29,750 bases of DNA from Bacillota bacterium (GCA_023395515.1 JAEWZB010000026.1:1-29750); one strand, 5' to 3'. Positions 8,855 through 17,147 are shown, numbered from the stretch's first letter. The notes: generated from the letters alone by a model not told the origin. Numbers and translations are program-made.

Positions 8855-10366
8855 TTACCACTCTCTCAGGTCAATTTCCAGCCAATCATTACGCCAACTG
8901 GTAGAGGTGATTCTATAATCATCTTCGTCTATACGAACCCGGGAACCGACTAGATTATAGGTATCTCCTCCATACTCAAATTCATAACGGTCAATCACAT
9001 AGGTCCGCTCGAATTTGCGATAAGTGCCATCAACCCGAATTTGAACTTCATCACTATAATACCTTTTATCATCATATATAAATACTATATCATCAGGGTC
9101 TATATAATCATCATCGTCATAGTCGTCGTAATCATCACAATCAATAATCAACATATCATTTTTAGCTCTTATCTCATATAAAGGCATCCAGCTACTAAAG
9201 GAACTGGAACTAGTTCGCTTAATTCTAAGCTCAACCCGATTAGGCCGATATTTGGTGCTGCCCATGATAATGTAATTATCATAAAGGTCAACTTCAATTT
9301 CATCCAAATCATAACGGGTAGTTTTACCTGATGCTCTAAATTCAATAGTATCTATACGGGAAATTTTAGAGCCCTTTTCATCGTAAACCTCAATATCTGA
9401 ATAGGAGATATCCCGCCAATAGTCACTACCGCTATATTTACTTTTGCTTAGTTCCAGAGTAGCTAAACCATTAACCCAATAAACTCTTTCTATAGTGTAA
9501 TATTTGTCTTGCAGCTTAACCGCTATATTGCTATCTGATAAATTATAGTTTGTGCCGCCTAATTTAATTACATTGGCATTTACGATAGAAACGTCAGACA
9601 AGTAGTAGATGCTGGATTTATTATCTATGTAAATAGATACATATTCCGGGTTATATCTATAGCCATCCAAAGCTAAGGTAGCTATTCGGGTGGAAGAGGG
9701 AGAAGAGGTCGTAGGGTTGTACGTGGGGTTATATGTAGGGCTATAGGTAGGAAAATTATTATATGAACTCGAACCTATTTTAGTTAAATAGCGGGACAAT
9801 ATACTGCAGGCCTGGGCTCTGGTTATGTAATTGTAAGGCTTAAATTCTCCGTCCGGGTAGCCGGTAATAAGTCCCTCCTGATGGGCTACTTTAATATAAC
9901 CGGCGTAAGGGCTGGTATTAACCGTATTATTATCTTTAAATGAAGCAAAAGCATAATCAGGCTCTTTGCCCAAGGCTCTTGCTACCATAGCCGATGCTTC
10001 AGCCCGGTTAATAGAGCTATCCCTATTAAAACCTTGCGGGTATTCACTTAATACAATTATGCCTTGTCTAATAGCTTCATTTATTTGGGAATCTGCCCAA
10101 TGGACGGTGGCAGCAGAGCTATAATTGTAAGCGGGACTATTATTCATACACCGCAAGAGAACTGAAACAAACTCTGCCTTAGTCATAATTTTATCCGGCA
10201 AGAAACTACCATCAGCATAACCTTGAAGATAGCCACGATTGGATAATTCATTAATATAACCTTGTGCCCAGTGATTAGAAGTGTCTTTAAATTCTATTCC
10301 TGATGCATTCGGTGAATAAACTAACGTAACAATACATAGCATTAGAATAAAAATAATACGTTTCAA
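8855..10366 (-). CDS. Exported S-layer-homology (SLH) domain protein with acidic beta-rich C-terminus
   Basis: A protein of 503 residues with a TTG start 7 nt after GGAGGT. It has a signal peptide (KRIIFILMLCIVTLVYSPNASG). Three SLH domains follow: about 24-70 (HWAQGYINEL, GYADGSF, MTKAEF), 85-135 (INRAEASAMVARAL) and 140-195 (YAGYIKVA, GYPDGEF, ITRAQA). These anchor proteins to pyruvylated secondary cell-wall polymers. A short PTYS/PTYN tandem-repeat linker then leads to about 290 residues of Tyr/Asp-rich, beta-strand-like sequence with no recognised family, including an Asp-rich run (DCDDYDDYDDDD) that may bind divalent cations. It is a cell-surface protein of unknown specific role. The downstream small membrane protein gene is on the same strand. 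Confidence 0.88.
   Translation of the reverse strand: MKRIIFILMLCIVTLVYSPNASGIEFKDTSNHWAQGYINELSNRGYLQGYADGSFLPDKIMTKAEFVSVLLRCMNNSPAYNYSSAATVHWADSQINEAIRQGIIVLSEYPQGFNRDSSINRAEASAMVARALGKEPDYAFASFKDNNTVNTSPYAGYIKVAHQEGLITGYPDGEFKPYNYITRAQACSILSRYLTKIGSSSYNNFPTYSPTYNPTYNPTTSSPSSTRIATLALDGYRYNPEYVSIYIDNKSSIYYLSDVSIVNANVIKLGGTNYNLSDSNIAVKLQDKYYTIERVYWVNGLATLELSKSKYSGSDYWRDISYSDIEVYDEKGSKISRIDTIEFRASGKTTRYDLDEIEVDLYDNYIIMGSTKYRPNRVELRIKRTSSSSFSSWMPLYEIRAKNDMLIIDCDDYDDYDDDDYIDPDDIVFIYDDKRYYSDEVQIRVDGTYRKFERTYVIDRYEFEYGGDTYNLVGSRVRIDEDDYRITSTSWRNDWLEIDLREW
9716..9751 (-). repeat. 12-bp tandem repeat encoding a PTY[NS] linker
   Basis: Three consecutive 12-bp units encode PTYS-PTYN-PTYN between the SLH domains and the C-terminal region. 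Boundaries are approximate. The units differ by single bases, and such repeats can change in number by slippage and alter linker length. Confidence 0.6.
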
Positions 10367-10540
10367 AATATCAACCTCCGCAGAATATTTAACCTAATCT
10401 TACCAAATATAAATACTAAATGGGAGATAAGTATTATAAAATATTCTAATCATTAATGTATAATTACATAAAGGATATAGTTAGTACAAGTGAGAATATT
10501 AGAATAGAGCCAAATAATTTATGAAACGGAGGGAACCAAA

Positions 10541-10927
10541 TTGGACAAAGTTGAAGTTCAATTCAAAAAAATTGTAGAATGGGCCCAGATTCCTGAATAT
10601 GAGACTAAACATGCAGCAGGATGTGATATTAGAGTAGCAATTCAAGAAGAAATAATTCTTTATCCCCGGGAAGTGAAAAGCTTATCTACTGGCTTTGCCA
10701 TCAAGATTCCCCAAGGATACGAAGCGCAAATTCGGAGTAGAGCAGGAATGGCTAGAAAAGGGATAGTCGTCGCTAATTCACCAGGCACAATAGATGCGGA
10801 ACATACCGGTGAAATTAAAGTTTTACTCCTTAATGTAACCGATAAACCTATAAGAATACTGCCGGATCAGAAAGTAGCCCAAATGGTTTTTAGCCCGGTA
10901 ATAAAAGCACAATTCATAAGTGACTAA
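10541..10927 (+). CDS. dut: dUTPase-family protein lacking C-terminal motif V
   Basis: A protein of 128 residues with a TTG start after GGAGGGA. Trimeric dUTPase motifs I-IV are present: AGCDIRV (26-32), RSRAGMARKG (65-74), GTIDAEHTGEI (82-92, with the catalytic Asp85) and LPDQKVAQMVF (108-118). The family converts dUTP to dUMP and pyrophosphate. Two departures stand out. Motif III has Glu-His in place of the usual Asp-Tyr, and the protein stops at AQFISD, about 15-20 residues early, without the glycine-rich motif V (GFGSTG) that normally closes over the nucleotide. The terminator follows within 10 nt, so no motif V is hidden in another frame. It may be a weak or altered nucleotidohydrolase. 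It is a single-gene unit. Confidence 0.82.
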   Translation: MDKVEVQFKKIVEWAQIPEYETKHAAGCDIRVAIQEEIILYPREVKSLSTGFAIKIPQGYEAQIRSRAGMARKGIVVANSPGTIDAEHTGEIKVLLLNVTDKPIRILPDQKVAQMVFSPVIKAQFISD

Positions 10928-10933
10928 GGCAAA

Positions 10934-10963
10934 AAAAGTGAACCCCCAAAAGGGTTCATTTTT
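10934..10963. terminator. Intrinsic terminator after the dUTPase gene
   Basis: The stem TGAACCC (10939-10945) pairs with GGGTTCA (10952-10958), extended by A-T pairs from an A-run before and a T-run after. The flanking A-run means it could also act on the leftward transcript that ends at 11077. Confidence 0.8.
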
Positions 10964-11076
10964 AATTATGTGAAAGAAAGGAGGCATGAAGGTTCTAGCC
11001 TCATTATACAATATATTGGGAAAAATCACAATAGTTAGAATATTTAGAAGTCTAATTATTTTCCTATAATTATTTT

Positions 11077-12021
11077 TTATGAAACGGGATGATCGATTAA
11101 TTTCTTAGACTGTCTGCGCCACAGCTTACTGCCCAGAATAGATACAATACCTACCATACAAGAAATTAATGCAATCTTATTTAAGGTGCTCATAACGGTA
11201 TTTTTAATAATAGTGACGATTATTAAGGGATTAGTGCCTATACTCATTAATAAATCGTTTTGTTTAGTTATATTAGTAAGTATAACATCGTCTATAAAAA
11301 CTAGAGAAGCGGAGGTAAAAAGGGTGGTAATAAAGCCTGCCATTAAAATACTATAACCGGCCCATTTTAAGCCTAATCCACCTCTGCCGAGAAAGAATAA
11401 TAAAAAGATGGAAGCAAATAATAAAATATAAGACGAGAACGAGGTTACTTTATAATAAGACCTGAAATCTTGCACTATTTGACTATCACTATTTTCATCG
11501 ATTTTTAAAACTTCTGCCATATTAATCGAGTCGGGCAGGTTGATACTGCTAACAATGAGATCAGCAATATGTTCGGTGGAATCTATTTTGAAACTGGCTA
11601 AGTCCTGAGGGGAGTATTTAGCATCCAAATAATTGACTATTTCACCTTTTAATATGACTTTACGGTCTTTAAGGGGAATCTCTAATTGCAGATCATTTTG
11701 ATTGCCTTTAAGATATTCAATAGTATTATTTATAAGCTTATCACCCTGATACTCAGCCCAATCCGTGGAAAAGGCGGTGTTTATAGTGGGGGAAAGTGCG
11801 TTACAGACGGGTTCAGATAATAAATCATTAGAACTGTTTTTGATTGAAAGCAGGACATAGTTTTGGGGGAGGTCATACATATCATGTTTCTGCATTAGAC
11901 TGCTATAATATTTCGGATTAAGTAGCGTGGTTTGGACGCCAATAAGTAACTGAACACATAAACAAGAAATCGTAGATACTATTACCAGTATTACTAGAAT
12001 AGAAGTGCGAAGTTTACTCAT
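11077..12021 (-). CDS. Membrane protein of unknown function with large external loop
   Basis: About 314 residues from the ATG at 12021, chosen because GGGGG lies 8 nt upstream; an in-frame ATG at 12036 has no such site. An N-terminal hydrophobic helix (SILVILVIVSTISCLCVQLLIG) is followed by roughly 160 residues of soluble sequence. Three further hydrophobic segments follow (SYILLFASIFLLFFL, ILMAGFITTLFTSASLVFI, then one in the last 45 residues), with a short basic tail (RRQSKK). The layout suggests an extracytoplasmic domain held between helices 1 and 2. I do not recognise the family. It is transcribed alone, between the dUTPase and isochorismatase genes. Confidence 0.65.
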   Translation of the reverse strand: MSKLRTSILVILVIVSTISCLCVQLLIGVQTTLLNPKYYSSLMQKHDMYDLPQNYVLLSIKNSSNDLLSEPVCNALSPTINTAFSTDWAEYQGDKLINNTIEYLKGNQNDLQLEIPLKDRKVILKGEIVNYLDAKYSPQDLASFKIDSTEHIADLIVSSINLPDSINMAEVLKIDENSDSQIVQDFRSYYKVTSFSSYILLFASIFLLFFLGRGGLGLKWAGYSILMAGFITTLFTSASLVFIDDVILTNITKQNDLLMSIGTNPLIIVTIIKNTVMSTLNKIALISCMVGIVSILGSKLWRRQSKKLIDHPVS

Positions 12022-12130
12022 TTTTAAAACCCCCATCAAGGTTACTTATATAGGTTAATTAGATACTTTTTATATTTTTCCTGCATAATTATTTTTTACT
12101 AGTATATGATATGGAATTCACCTTAATAAA

Positions 12131-12139
12131 TGGTACAAT
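12131..12139 (+). promoter_or_regulatory. Possible extended -10 promoter of the isochorismatase-like gene
   Basis: TGGTACAAT fits the TGnTAnnnT extended -10 pattern and lies 35 nt upstream of the start codon. No good -35 box was seen, which is usual for this promoter class. Confidence 0.35.
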
Positions 12140-12173
12140 AATAAGCAAAATATTTAAAGGAGGAATAAGGTTA

Positions 12174-12722
12174 ATGGCTAACTATAAACTTGATGCAAAG
12201 GATACAGTACTAGTTATAATTGATCTTCAAGAAAAACTAATGAAAGCAATGAAGGATAAAGACCGGGTCTATAAGAATACTAATCTTTTAATTGAAACAG
12301 CCAAACAACTTAATATTCCTATAATGCTTACTGAACAGTACCCTAAAGGCTTAGGAGCTACTGCTGATGAAATTAAAAATAACCTGCCTGAGCATTTTTA
12401 TCTGGATAAAGTATCTTTTTCCGCATGTATTGGTAATCTGCCCTCCGAACTTGAAAAGCTGGGCCGTAAAAATATTCTGGTAACGGGTAGTGAAACTCAT
12501 ATATGTGTATTTCAAACCGTAAGAGATTTAGTGGAACTGGGATACCAGGTTCAGGTAGTAAAAGATGCGGTCTGCTCTAGAACCGATGAAAACTATAATA
12601 GTGGTTTAGAGCTGATGAAAGACCTGGGTGCGGTTATTACTAATGCTGAAACAATTGTTTTTGACTTATTAAAAGTATCGGGAACTCCTGAATTTAAAGT
12701 TATTTCACCTTTACTAAAGTAA
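12174..12722 (+). CDS. Isochorismatase-family cysteine hydrolase (YcaC-like)
   Basis: A protein of 182 residues from the ATG at 12174, which is preceded by AAAGGAGGA; the frame is open further upstream but without a ribosome binding site. The catalytic triad of the family is visible: Asp17 in VIIDLQE, Lys79 in YLDKVSFSA and Cys111 in GSETHICVFQT. Length and the arrangement TEQYPKGLG, then VRDLVELGYQV and VKDAVCSR, fit the small YcaC-like group that hydrolyses amides or related bonds. The true substrate of this group is mostly unknown. It is a monocistronic unit with its own terminator. Confidence 0.88.
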   Translation: MANYKLDAKDTVLVIIDLQEKLMKAMKDKDRVYKNTNLLIETAKQLNIPIMLTEQYPKGLGATADEIKNNLPEHFYLDKVSFSACIGNLPSELEKLGRKNILVTGSETHICVFQTVRDLVELGYQVQVVKDAVCSRTDENYNSGLELMKDLGAVITNAETIVFDLLKVSGTPEFKVISPLLK

Positions 12723-12746
12723 TAATAATTAGTTCTTAATTATGAT

Positions 12747-12771
12747 GGGAAGCTGTGGCTTCCCTTTTTTT
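12747..12771 (+). terminator. Intrinsic terminator after the isochorismatase-like gene
   Basis: The stem GGGAAGC (12747-12753) pairs with GCTTCCC (12758-12764) around a TGTG loop and is followed directly by a run of seven T. Confidence 0.9.
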
Positions 12772-12906
12772 ATTGATAAGTTAGAGGATTGTTGTTCAAG
12801 AAAAATATAATGAGTTGGATGGCGGCTTTTTTTATTTTTTAGCAGGTATAGGAGTTCTTTTAAAGGAATAGTAAGTGAAAATATGCTTTTCAGGGGAGGA
12901 GTATTT

Positions 12907-13623
12907 GTGCCCAGTCTCAAGAAGAAAATTTTATTATTGGTACTTATTTTGAGCGGGGTGGCTATGGTCGGCATTTTATTTTTATCTCCAAGACAGGCGG
13001 CTGAAATTGAGCAAGCAGGGGAATACCAAACCACGGTCACTTTGCCTGCCCCTCGCCTGGAAGGTGATATGAGCTTGGAACAGGCTTTAACCGAACGGCG
13101 TTCCGGCCGGGACTTTGCGGATGAGGCTGTCCAGTTGGAAGACTTAGCCCAATTGCTGTGGGCGGCTCAAGGCATAACCGAGGCTGATAAAGAGTTACGC
13201 ACGGCTCCTTCAGCTTATTCGATTTATCCTCTGCAATTATACGTGGCAGCAGGCAATGTCGAAGGTCTGGAACCGGGTATTTACCGTTACCTAGTATCTG
13301 AGCACAAACTAGGATTGGTGAAGGAAGGAGATCCCAGAACCGGGATGTTATTAGGGGTAAAACAACCGGTGGTAAAACAAGCTCCTCTCAGCATTATTGT
13401 ATGCGGAAATTTCAGTAAAATGGAAAAGAAGGCGGGAGAAGCGGCAGAACGCTGTGTGTATCTGGAGGCCGGACACGCCAGCCAAAACATACTACTGCAG
13501 GCAACGGCTCTTGGTTTGCAAGCGGTTCCGGTAGGCGGATTTTCTTCAGACAGTTTGGGTAAAAGGCTGCCTTTAACTGCTGATGAGACTTCTTTATATG
13601 TTATTCCCGTGGGTAATAAATAA
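12907..13623 (+). CDS. Membrane-anchored SagB-type nitroreductase-like protein
   Basis: About 238 residues from the GTG at 12907, preceded by AGGGGAGGAG; the open frame extends 24 nt further up without a site. Residues about 5-28 (KKKILLLVLILSGVAMVGIL and on) are one hydrophobic helix preceded by lysines, which puts the enzyme domain outside the membrane if the positive-inside rule holds. The rest fits SagB-type nitroreductases: LEQALTERRSGRDF, LAQLLWAAQGI, RTAPSAYSIYPLQLYV, then GHASQNILLQATALGLQAVPVGGF. Members use FMN; SagB proper oxidises azolines to azoles, but many stand-alone members have no known substrate. No peptide-modification partners (cyclodehydratase, precursor) are nearby, so a thiazole/oxazole natural-product role is not supported. 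Confidence 0.82.
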   Translation: MPSLKKKILLLVLILSGVAMVGILFLSPRQAAEIEQAGEYQTTVTLPAPRLEGDMSLEQALTERRSGRDFADEAVQLEDLAQLLWAAQGITEADKELRTAPSAYSIYPLQLYVAAGNVEGLEPGIYRYLVSEHKLGLVKEGDPRTGMLLGVKQPVVKQAPLSIIVCGNFSKMEKKAGEAAERCVYLEAGHASQNILLQATALGLQAVPVGGFSSDSLGKRLPLTADETSLYVIPVGNK

Positions 13624-13727
13624 TATTTCGTGAGTGGAAATTAAATTTGTGATGTATTTTATTTTAATATGTATTAGAATGAAATTACAAAATATAACGT
13701 GTAAAGAAATTGATAGGAGGAAATGTA

Positions 13728-14510
13728 GTGGAAAATAAAAAAGCTTTATTGTTAACTAAGGAAAACTCTATTGCTATTATTACTTTGAACCGTCCGGAAG
13801 CCTTTAACTTGGTGAGTCAGGATTTGTTACTGGAATTAGATGCGATTCAAGAGGATATTATTAAAGACAAAAGCATAAGAGCAGTGGTTATTAATGCTGA
13901 TGGGGACCACTTTTCAGCCGGTGTAGATTTAAACTTTTTGCGTACCGTTACTTCACAGTTTGTTATGGATAATTTAACTTGGTTACAAAGACTGTATGGC
14001 AAATGGCAAGAGATGCCTATACCGGTTATTGCGGCCATTCACGGACTATGCTATGGCTCGGCTACCGAACTTATTTTAGGCTGTGATATTAGAATCGCAG
14101 CTAAGGATGCCCGAATAGCCATTCCTGAAGTGAGATTTGGCTTATCCCCTGATATGGGCGGAACCGTAAGGTTAACTCAACTGGTAGGCATGGGCCAGGC
14201 TAAACGTTTAATCATTGGCTGTGAAGAAGTTGATGCCGATGAAGCTTATGCCATAGGTCTGGTAGAAATAGTGGTAGAACGTGACCAGCTTATGGAAAGA
14301 GCCCTGAAGTTAGCTAAGCGGATGGCTAATATGCCTCCGGCAGCCGTAAAATTTGCTAAAATGGGAATTAATCTGGCTAATGAAAGCAGCTTGAGTGCAG
14401 GTTTGCTTTTTGAACAGGCACAATCTTCTTATTGCTGTGGCACTGAAGATCAGAATGAAGCTATAGACGCATTTTTCGAAAAACGTAAACCGGTATTTAA
14501 AAACCAATAA
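13728..14510 (+). CDS. Enoyl-CoA hydratase/isomerase (crotonase) family protein
   Basis: A protein of 260 residues from the GTG at 13728, 8 nt after AGGAGG. Crotonase features: NRPEAFNLVS, oxyanion-hole segment HFSAGVDL (Ala64/Gly65), HGLCYGSATEL (Gly110), and IPEVRFGLSPDMGGTVRL. Glu134 aligns with the first catalytic Glu of rat enoyl-CoA hydratase (Glu144), but Arg160 occupies the place of the second (Glu164). Classical hydration uses both, so this enzyme may be an isomerase, a thioesterase-like member or another CoA-ester enzyme. It stands alone between its own promoter region and a hairpin terminator. No thiolase or acyl-CoA dehydrogenase genes are adjacent. Confidence 0.85.
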   Translation: MENKKALLLTKENSIAIITLNRPEAFNLVSQDLLLELDAIQEDIIKDKSIRAVVINADGDHFSAGVDLNFLRTVTSQFVMDNLTWLQRLYGKWQEMPIPVIAAIHGLCYGSATELILGCDIRIAAKDARIAIPEVRFGLSPDMGGTVRLTQLVGMGQAKRLIIGCEEVDADEAYAIGLVEIVVERDQLMERALKLAKRMANMPPAAVKFAKMGINLANESSLSAGLLFEQAQSSYCCGTEDQNEAIDAFFEKRKPVFKNQ

Positions 14511-14532
14511 ACCTTGAAAGCAAGAAATGCAG

Positions 14533-14569
14533 AGCGAAGCTTAATCTTAGGATGGAGCTTCGCTTTTTT
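14533..14569 (+). terminator. Intrinsic terminator after the crotonase gene
   Basis: AGCGAAGCT (14533-14541) pairs perfectly with AGCTTCGCT (14556-14564) around a 14-nt loop and is followed by a T-run. Confidence 0.85.
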
Positions 14570-14723
14570 ATATAGGAGCTATGTAATGAGTAAGCCACCA
14601 TATATAGATAAATATTCCTTTTAGCTCCTGATAAATTTATGATACCATGAGCACAATGAACATTGCGCTAAGTAGTTGTTTTAAAGAAGAATGATTTTAC
14701 TGTAAAAACCTCGATTTAATTAT

Positions 14724-15027
14724 GTGGAATGTATAAATATGTAGGAGCCGTTTGACGTAGCATGGAGGATACACCCTGCGAAGGCGAAATAAGAAAGGGG
14801 GCGAGCCCTAAGGACGGGGGCCGTTACCGGCACTCCTGATGTTCGCTGTCGCTCACCACTAAGGTTGCGAGCGGGCCACTGAACAGGATGTACCCACCGG
14901 CACTCCCGATGTTCGCTATCGCTTACTTTTAAGGTTGTGACTTTGGCCCGGTACCCCTTTCTTATTGAGGCAAGCAGTTGGTGTTTCCCCATGCGAAGTC
15001 TGGCGACGAAATATTTATACATTCCAC
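14724..15027. repeat. 304-bp fold-back element with inverted terminal repeats (MITE-like or structured RNA)
   Basis: This fills most of the 567-bp gap between the crotonase and response regulator genes. The ends are perfect 17-bp inverted repeats (14724-14740 with 15011-15027). Inward, the arms keep pairing imperfectly: GCATGG at 14760-14765 with CCATGC at 14989-14994, and AATAAGAAAGGGG at 14788-14800 with 14954-14966. The arms therefore span about 77 bp each. The GC-rich core carries two direct repeats of about 50 bp. The local composition is clearly richer in GC than its flanks. No protein is supported on either strand. A non-autonomous transposable element or a large structured RNA are the two readings. 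Clear target-site duplication was not seen. Confidence 0.7.
14827..14948. repeat. Two imperfect direct repeats inside the fold-back element
   Basis: Units start at 14827 and 14897, a 70-bp period, each opening CCGGCACTCC. The first 40 bases agree at 34 positions. The first copy can fold into a small hairpin (CGCTC with GAGCG), while the second has lost most of that pairing. Confidence 0.7.
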
Positions 15028-15077
15028 TAACGGAACATAACTTTTGCAGGTAAATCATACCTAAAGGTGGTGACTTC

Positions 15078-15752
15078 TTGGTTAAAATTTTAGTAGTAGA
15101 TGATGAAAAACTTATTGTAAAAGGACTTATGCATAACCTTAAACAGGAAGGCTTTGAAGCCTATGGGGTATATGATGGTATTTCGGCCTGGGAGCAGATA
15201 AAAACCGGCAAGTATAATCTGGTCATACTCGATTTAATGTTACCAGGTATAGATGGGTTTTCCTTATGTAAAAAAATTAGAAACGAATTTGATTTACCCA
15301 TAATTATGTTAACCGCTCGAGATGATGATTTAGATATAATTACCGGTTTAGAATTAGGAGCGGATGATTATGTGGCTAAGCCTTTTAATGTCAGAGAACT
15401 CATAGCCAGAATAAAAACCGTTTTAAGAAGAACTAATAATACTAGTTCTAAAGTTATAGTCTATTCAGATATTAGGGCTGATGAAAACAAAAGAAGCGTG
15501 AAAATAGCCGATAGAGAAATTGATTTGACTAGTAAGGAATTCGATTTATTAATAGTATTTTTAAAAAATCCCGGCCGGGTTTTTACCCGCATGCAACTGT
15601 TGGAGATGGTTTGGGATTTAGAATTTGCTGATGAAAGAACTGTTGATGTTAATGTTAGAAGATTAAGGGAAAAAATTGAAACAGATTCTCACCATCCTAA
15701 TTACATTTTAACTAAGTGGGGAGTAGGTTATTATCTGGGGGAGATGGTCTAA
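15078..15752 (+). CDS. OmpR/PhoB-family response regulator
   Basis: A protein of 224 residues with a TTG start after AAAGGTGGTG. The receiver domain (1-118) has the acidic pair Asp8/Asp9, phosphoacceptor Asp52 (LVILDLMLPG), Thr79 and Lys101 (AKPF). The C-terminal winged helix (about 128-222) has the family patterns EIDLTSKEFDLL, GRVFTRMQLLEMVW and ERTVDVNVRRLREKIE. It is a DNA-binding transcription factor controlled by phosphorylation from the kinase encoded immediately after it (stop and start codons abut). Targets are unknown; the EF-G gene directly downstream of the pair has its own promoter. Confidence 0.95.
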   Translation: MVKILVVDDEKLIVKGLMHNLKQEGFEAYGVYDGISAWEQIKTGKYNLVILDLMLPGIDGFSLCKKIRNEFDLPIIMLTARDDDLDIITGLELGADDYVAKPFNVRELIARIKTVLRRTNNTSSKVIVYSDIRADENKRSVKIADREIDLTSKEFDLLIVFLKNPGRVFTRMQLLEMVWDLEFADERTVDVNVRRLREKIETDSHHPNYILTKWGVGYYLGEMV

Positions 15753-17147
15753 GTGAGAATAAGGTTACGCTCCAAGGTGACCGGGACTTACATAGTAATG
15801 ATAGTATTAATAGCTATGCTCTTAAATATTTTTATGGTGGAAACCATAAAACATCGCATGATCCAGATTCAAAATAATACTATGATGGCATCAGCCCGGG
15901 TAATAGCTGCGGAGGCTTCTAATTATTTAGATAATGTTAATTACTTAACTTTATTAGCTACCGAAAATGGACGTAAACATAATTCCCGCATTCTTATTTT
16001 TAATGAGAGTCAGGTAGTTATAGCCGATTCTTTGCAGGATGAAAGCATTTTAGGCCAAAGACTTAATTATGAGGAGCTGCAGGCGGCCTTAAAGGGGCGT
16101 AGTAAAGCCTTAACTCACTATTTGCCTGCCACTAAGGATTGGGTCATTTATGCTTCATCCCCCATAAATTCACCGGCAGGAATTAAGGGGGCTATATTAG
16201 TATCTTCTTATGCTAATGACATCTTTGGATTAGTCTATGATATTAGAGTACAGATTTTTTATTTATCTTGTTTAGTATTAGTAGTAGTAAGTATTATCGG
16301 ATTCATATTTTCCTCCAATATAACTAAGCCCATAATTAAAATAGCTGAAGCAGCCCGGCGGGTAAGTAAAGGAAAATTAGGAGAACAAGTAGATATAAAT
16401 ACTCATGATGAAATAAGTTATTTAGCTGATGTTTTCAATGATATGAGTACTAAATTAGCTAATAATGATAATAAGCAGCGCCGGTTTTTCCATAATGCTT
16501 CCCATGAGCTTAAAACTCCTTTAGCTAGTGCTATTTTACTGACCGATTCCCTGGTCCATGATTATGAAAATGATATTATGCCGCCTTATGACTTTTTATT
16601 AGATGTTAAGGAGCAATTATACCGGCTGCAGGAACTAGTTACCGAATTAAGTGTATTAGCCAGGTTGGATGATAAATATCAAATAGAATATGAGGATTTA
16701 AGCATTAGTGAAGTAGTAGAACAAGTTGTAGTTACCTTAAAGCCCTTATTAATGCAAAAAGGTTTAATTTTAAAATTAACTGGTATGGCAGATGATGAAT
16801 ATATTATTAAAGGTAATTCCGGCCAGATAAAACACGCTTTGACTAATATTGTAGAGAACGCAATTAAATATACCGAAAGCGGTCAGATCGAAATTAAGCT
16901 GGAAAATAAAGCTTCGCATATAATTATTCAAGTAAGTGATACTGGTATAGGTATACCTGATCAAGATTTGGAAAATGTTTTTGAAAGGTTTTACCGGGTA
17001 GATGAAGCCCGAACCCGGGACAAAGGAGGAAGCGGCTTAGGGTTAAGTATAGCTAAAGAAATTATTGAAAGTCATGGCGGTAACATAATAATAACTAGTA
17101 GGCAGGAAAAAGGGACTAGGGTAGAAATAATACTAAATGCCAATTAA
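15753..17147 (+). CDS. Membrane sensor histidine kinase partner of the adjacent response regulator
   Basis: A protein of 464 residues, GTG start abutting the regulator's stop codon. Order of parts: transmembrane helix about 10-30, an extracytoplasmic sensor region of about 130 residues, helix 2 about 165-190, HAMP (about 190-240), HisKA with the H-box NASHELKTPLA (His near 251), then HATPase with N-box NIVENAIKYT, G1 SDTGIGIPDQ, F-box FERFYRVDEAR and G2 GGSGLGLSIAKEI. All catalytic boxes are intact. The sensor region has a Cache/PAS-like look (ILIFNESQVVIADS) but no ligand can be assigned. Confidence 0.95.
   Translation: MRIRLRSKVTGTYIVMIVLIAMLLNIFMVETIKHRMIQIQNNTMMASARVIAAEASNYLDNVNYLTLLATENGRKHNSRILIFNESQVVIADSLQDESILGQRLNYEELQAALKGRSKALTHYLPATKDWVIYASSPINSPAGIKGAILVSSYANDIFGLVYDIRVQIFYLSCLVLVVVSIIGFIFSSNITKPIIKIAEAARRVSKGKLGEQVDINTHDEISYLADVFNDMSTKLANNDNKQRRFFHNASHELKTPLASAILLTDSLVHDYENDIMPPYDFLLDVKEQLYRLQELVTELSVLARLDDKYQIEYEDLSISEVVEQVVVTLKPLLMQKGLILKLTGMADDEYIIKGNSGQIKHALTNIVENAIKYTESGQIEIKLENKASHIIIQVSDTGIGIPDQDLENVFERFYRVDEARTRDKGGSGLGLSIAKEIIESHGGNIIITSRQEKGTRVEIILNAN

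Noticed and set aside
10459..10464. TATAAT upstream of the dUTPase gene as its promoter
   Set aside because: There is no acceptable -35 element at the right distance and no extended -10, and the region is AT-rich enough for chance matches.
12907..13623. Possible azole-forming natural-product cluster around the SagB-like protein
   Set aside because: No cyclodehydratase, precursor peptide or transporter genes are adjacent, and the neighbours are single-gene units.
14720..15058. Minus-strand open frame of 112 codons in the fold-back element
   Set aside because: It spans the inverted and direct repeats, has no family resemblance and no convincing ribosome binding site, so it is an accident of the repeat structure.
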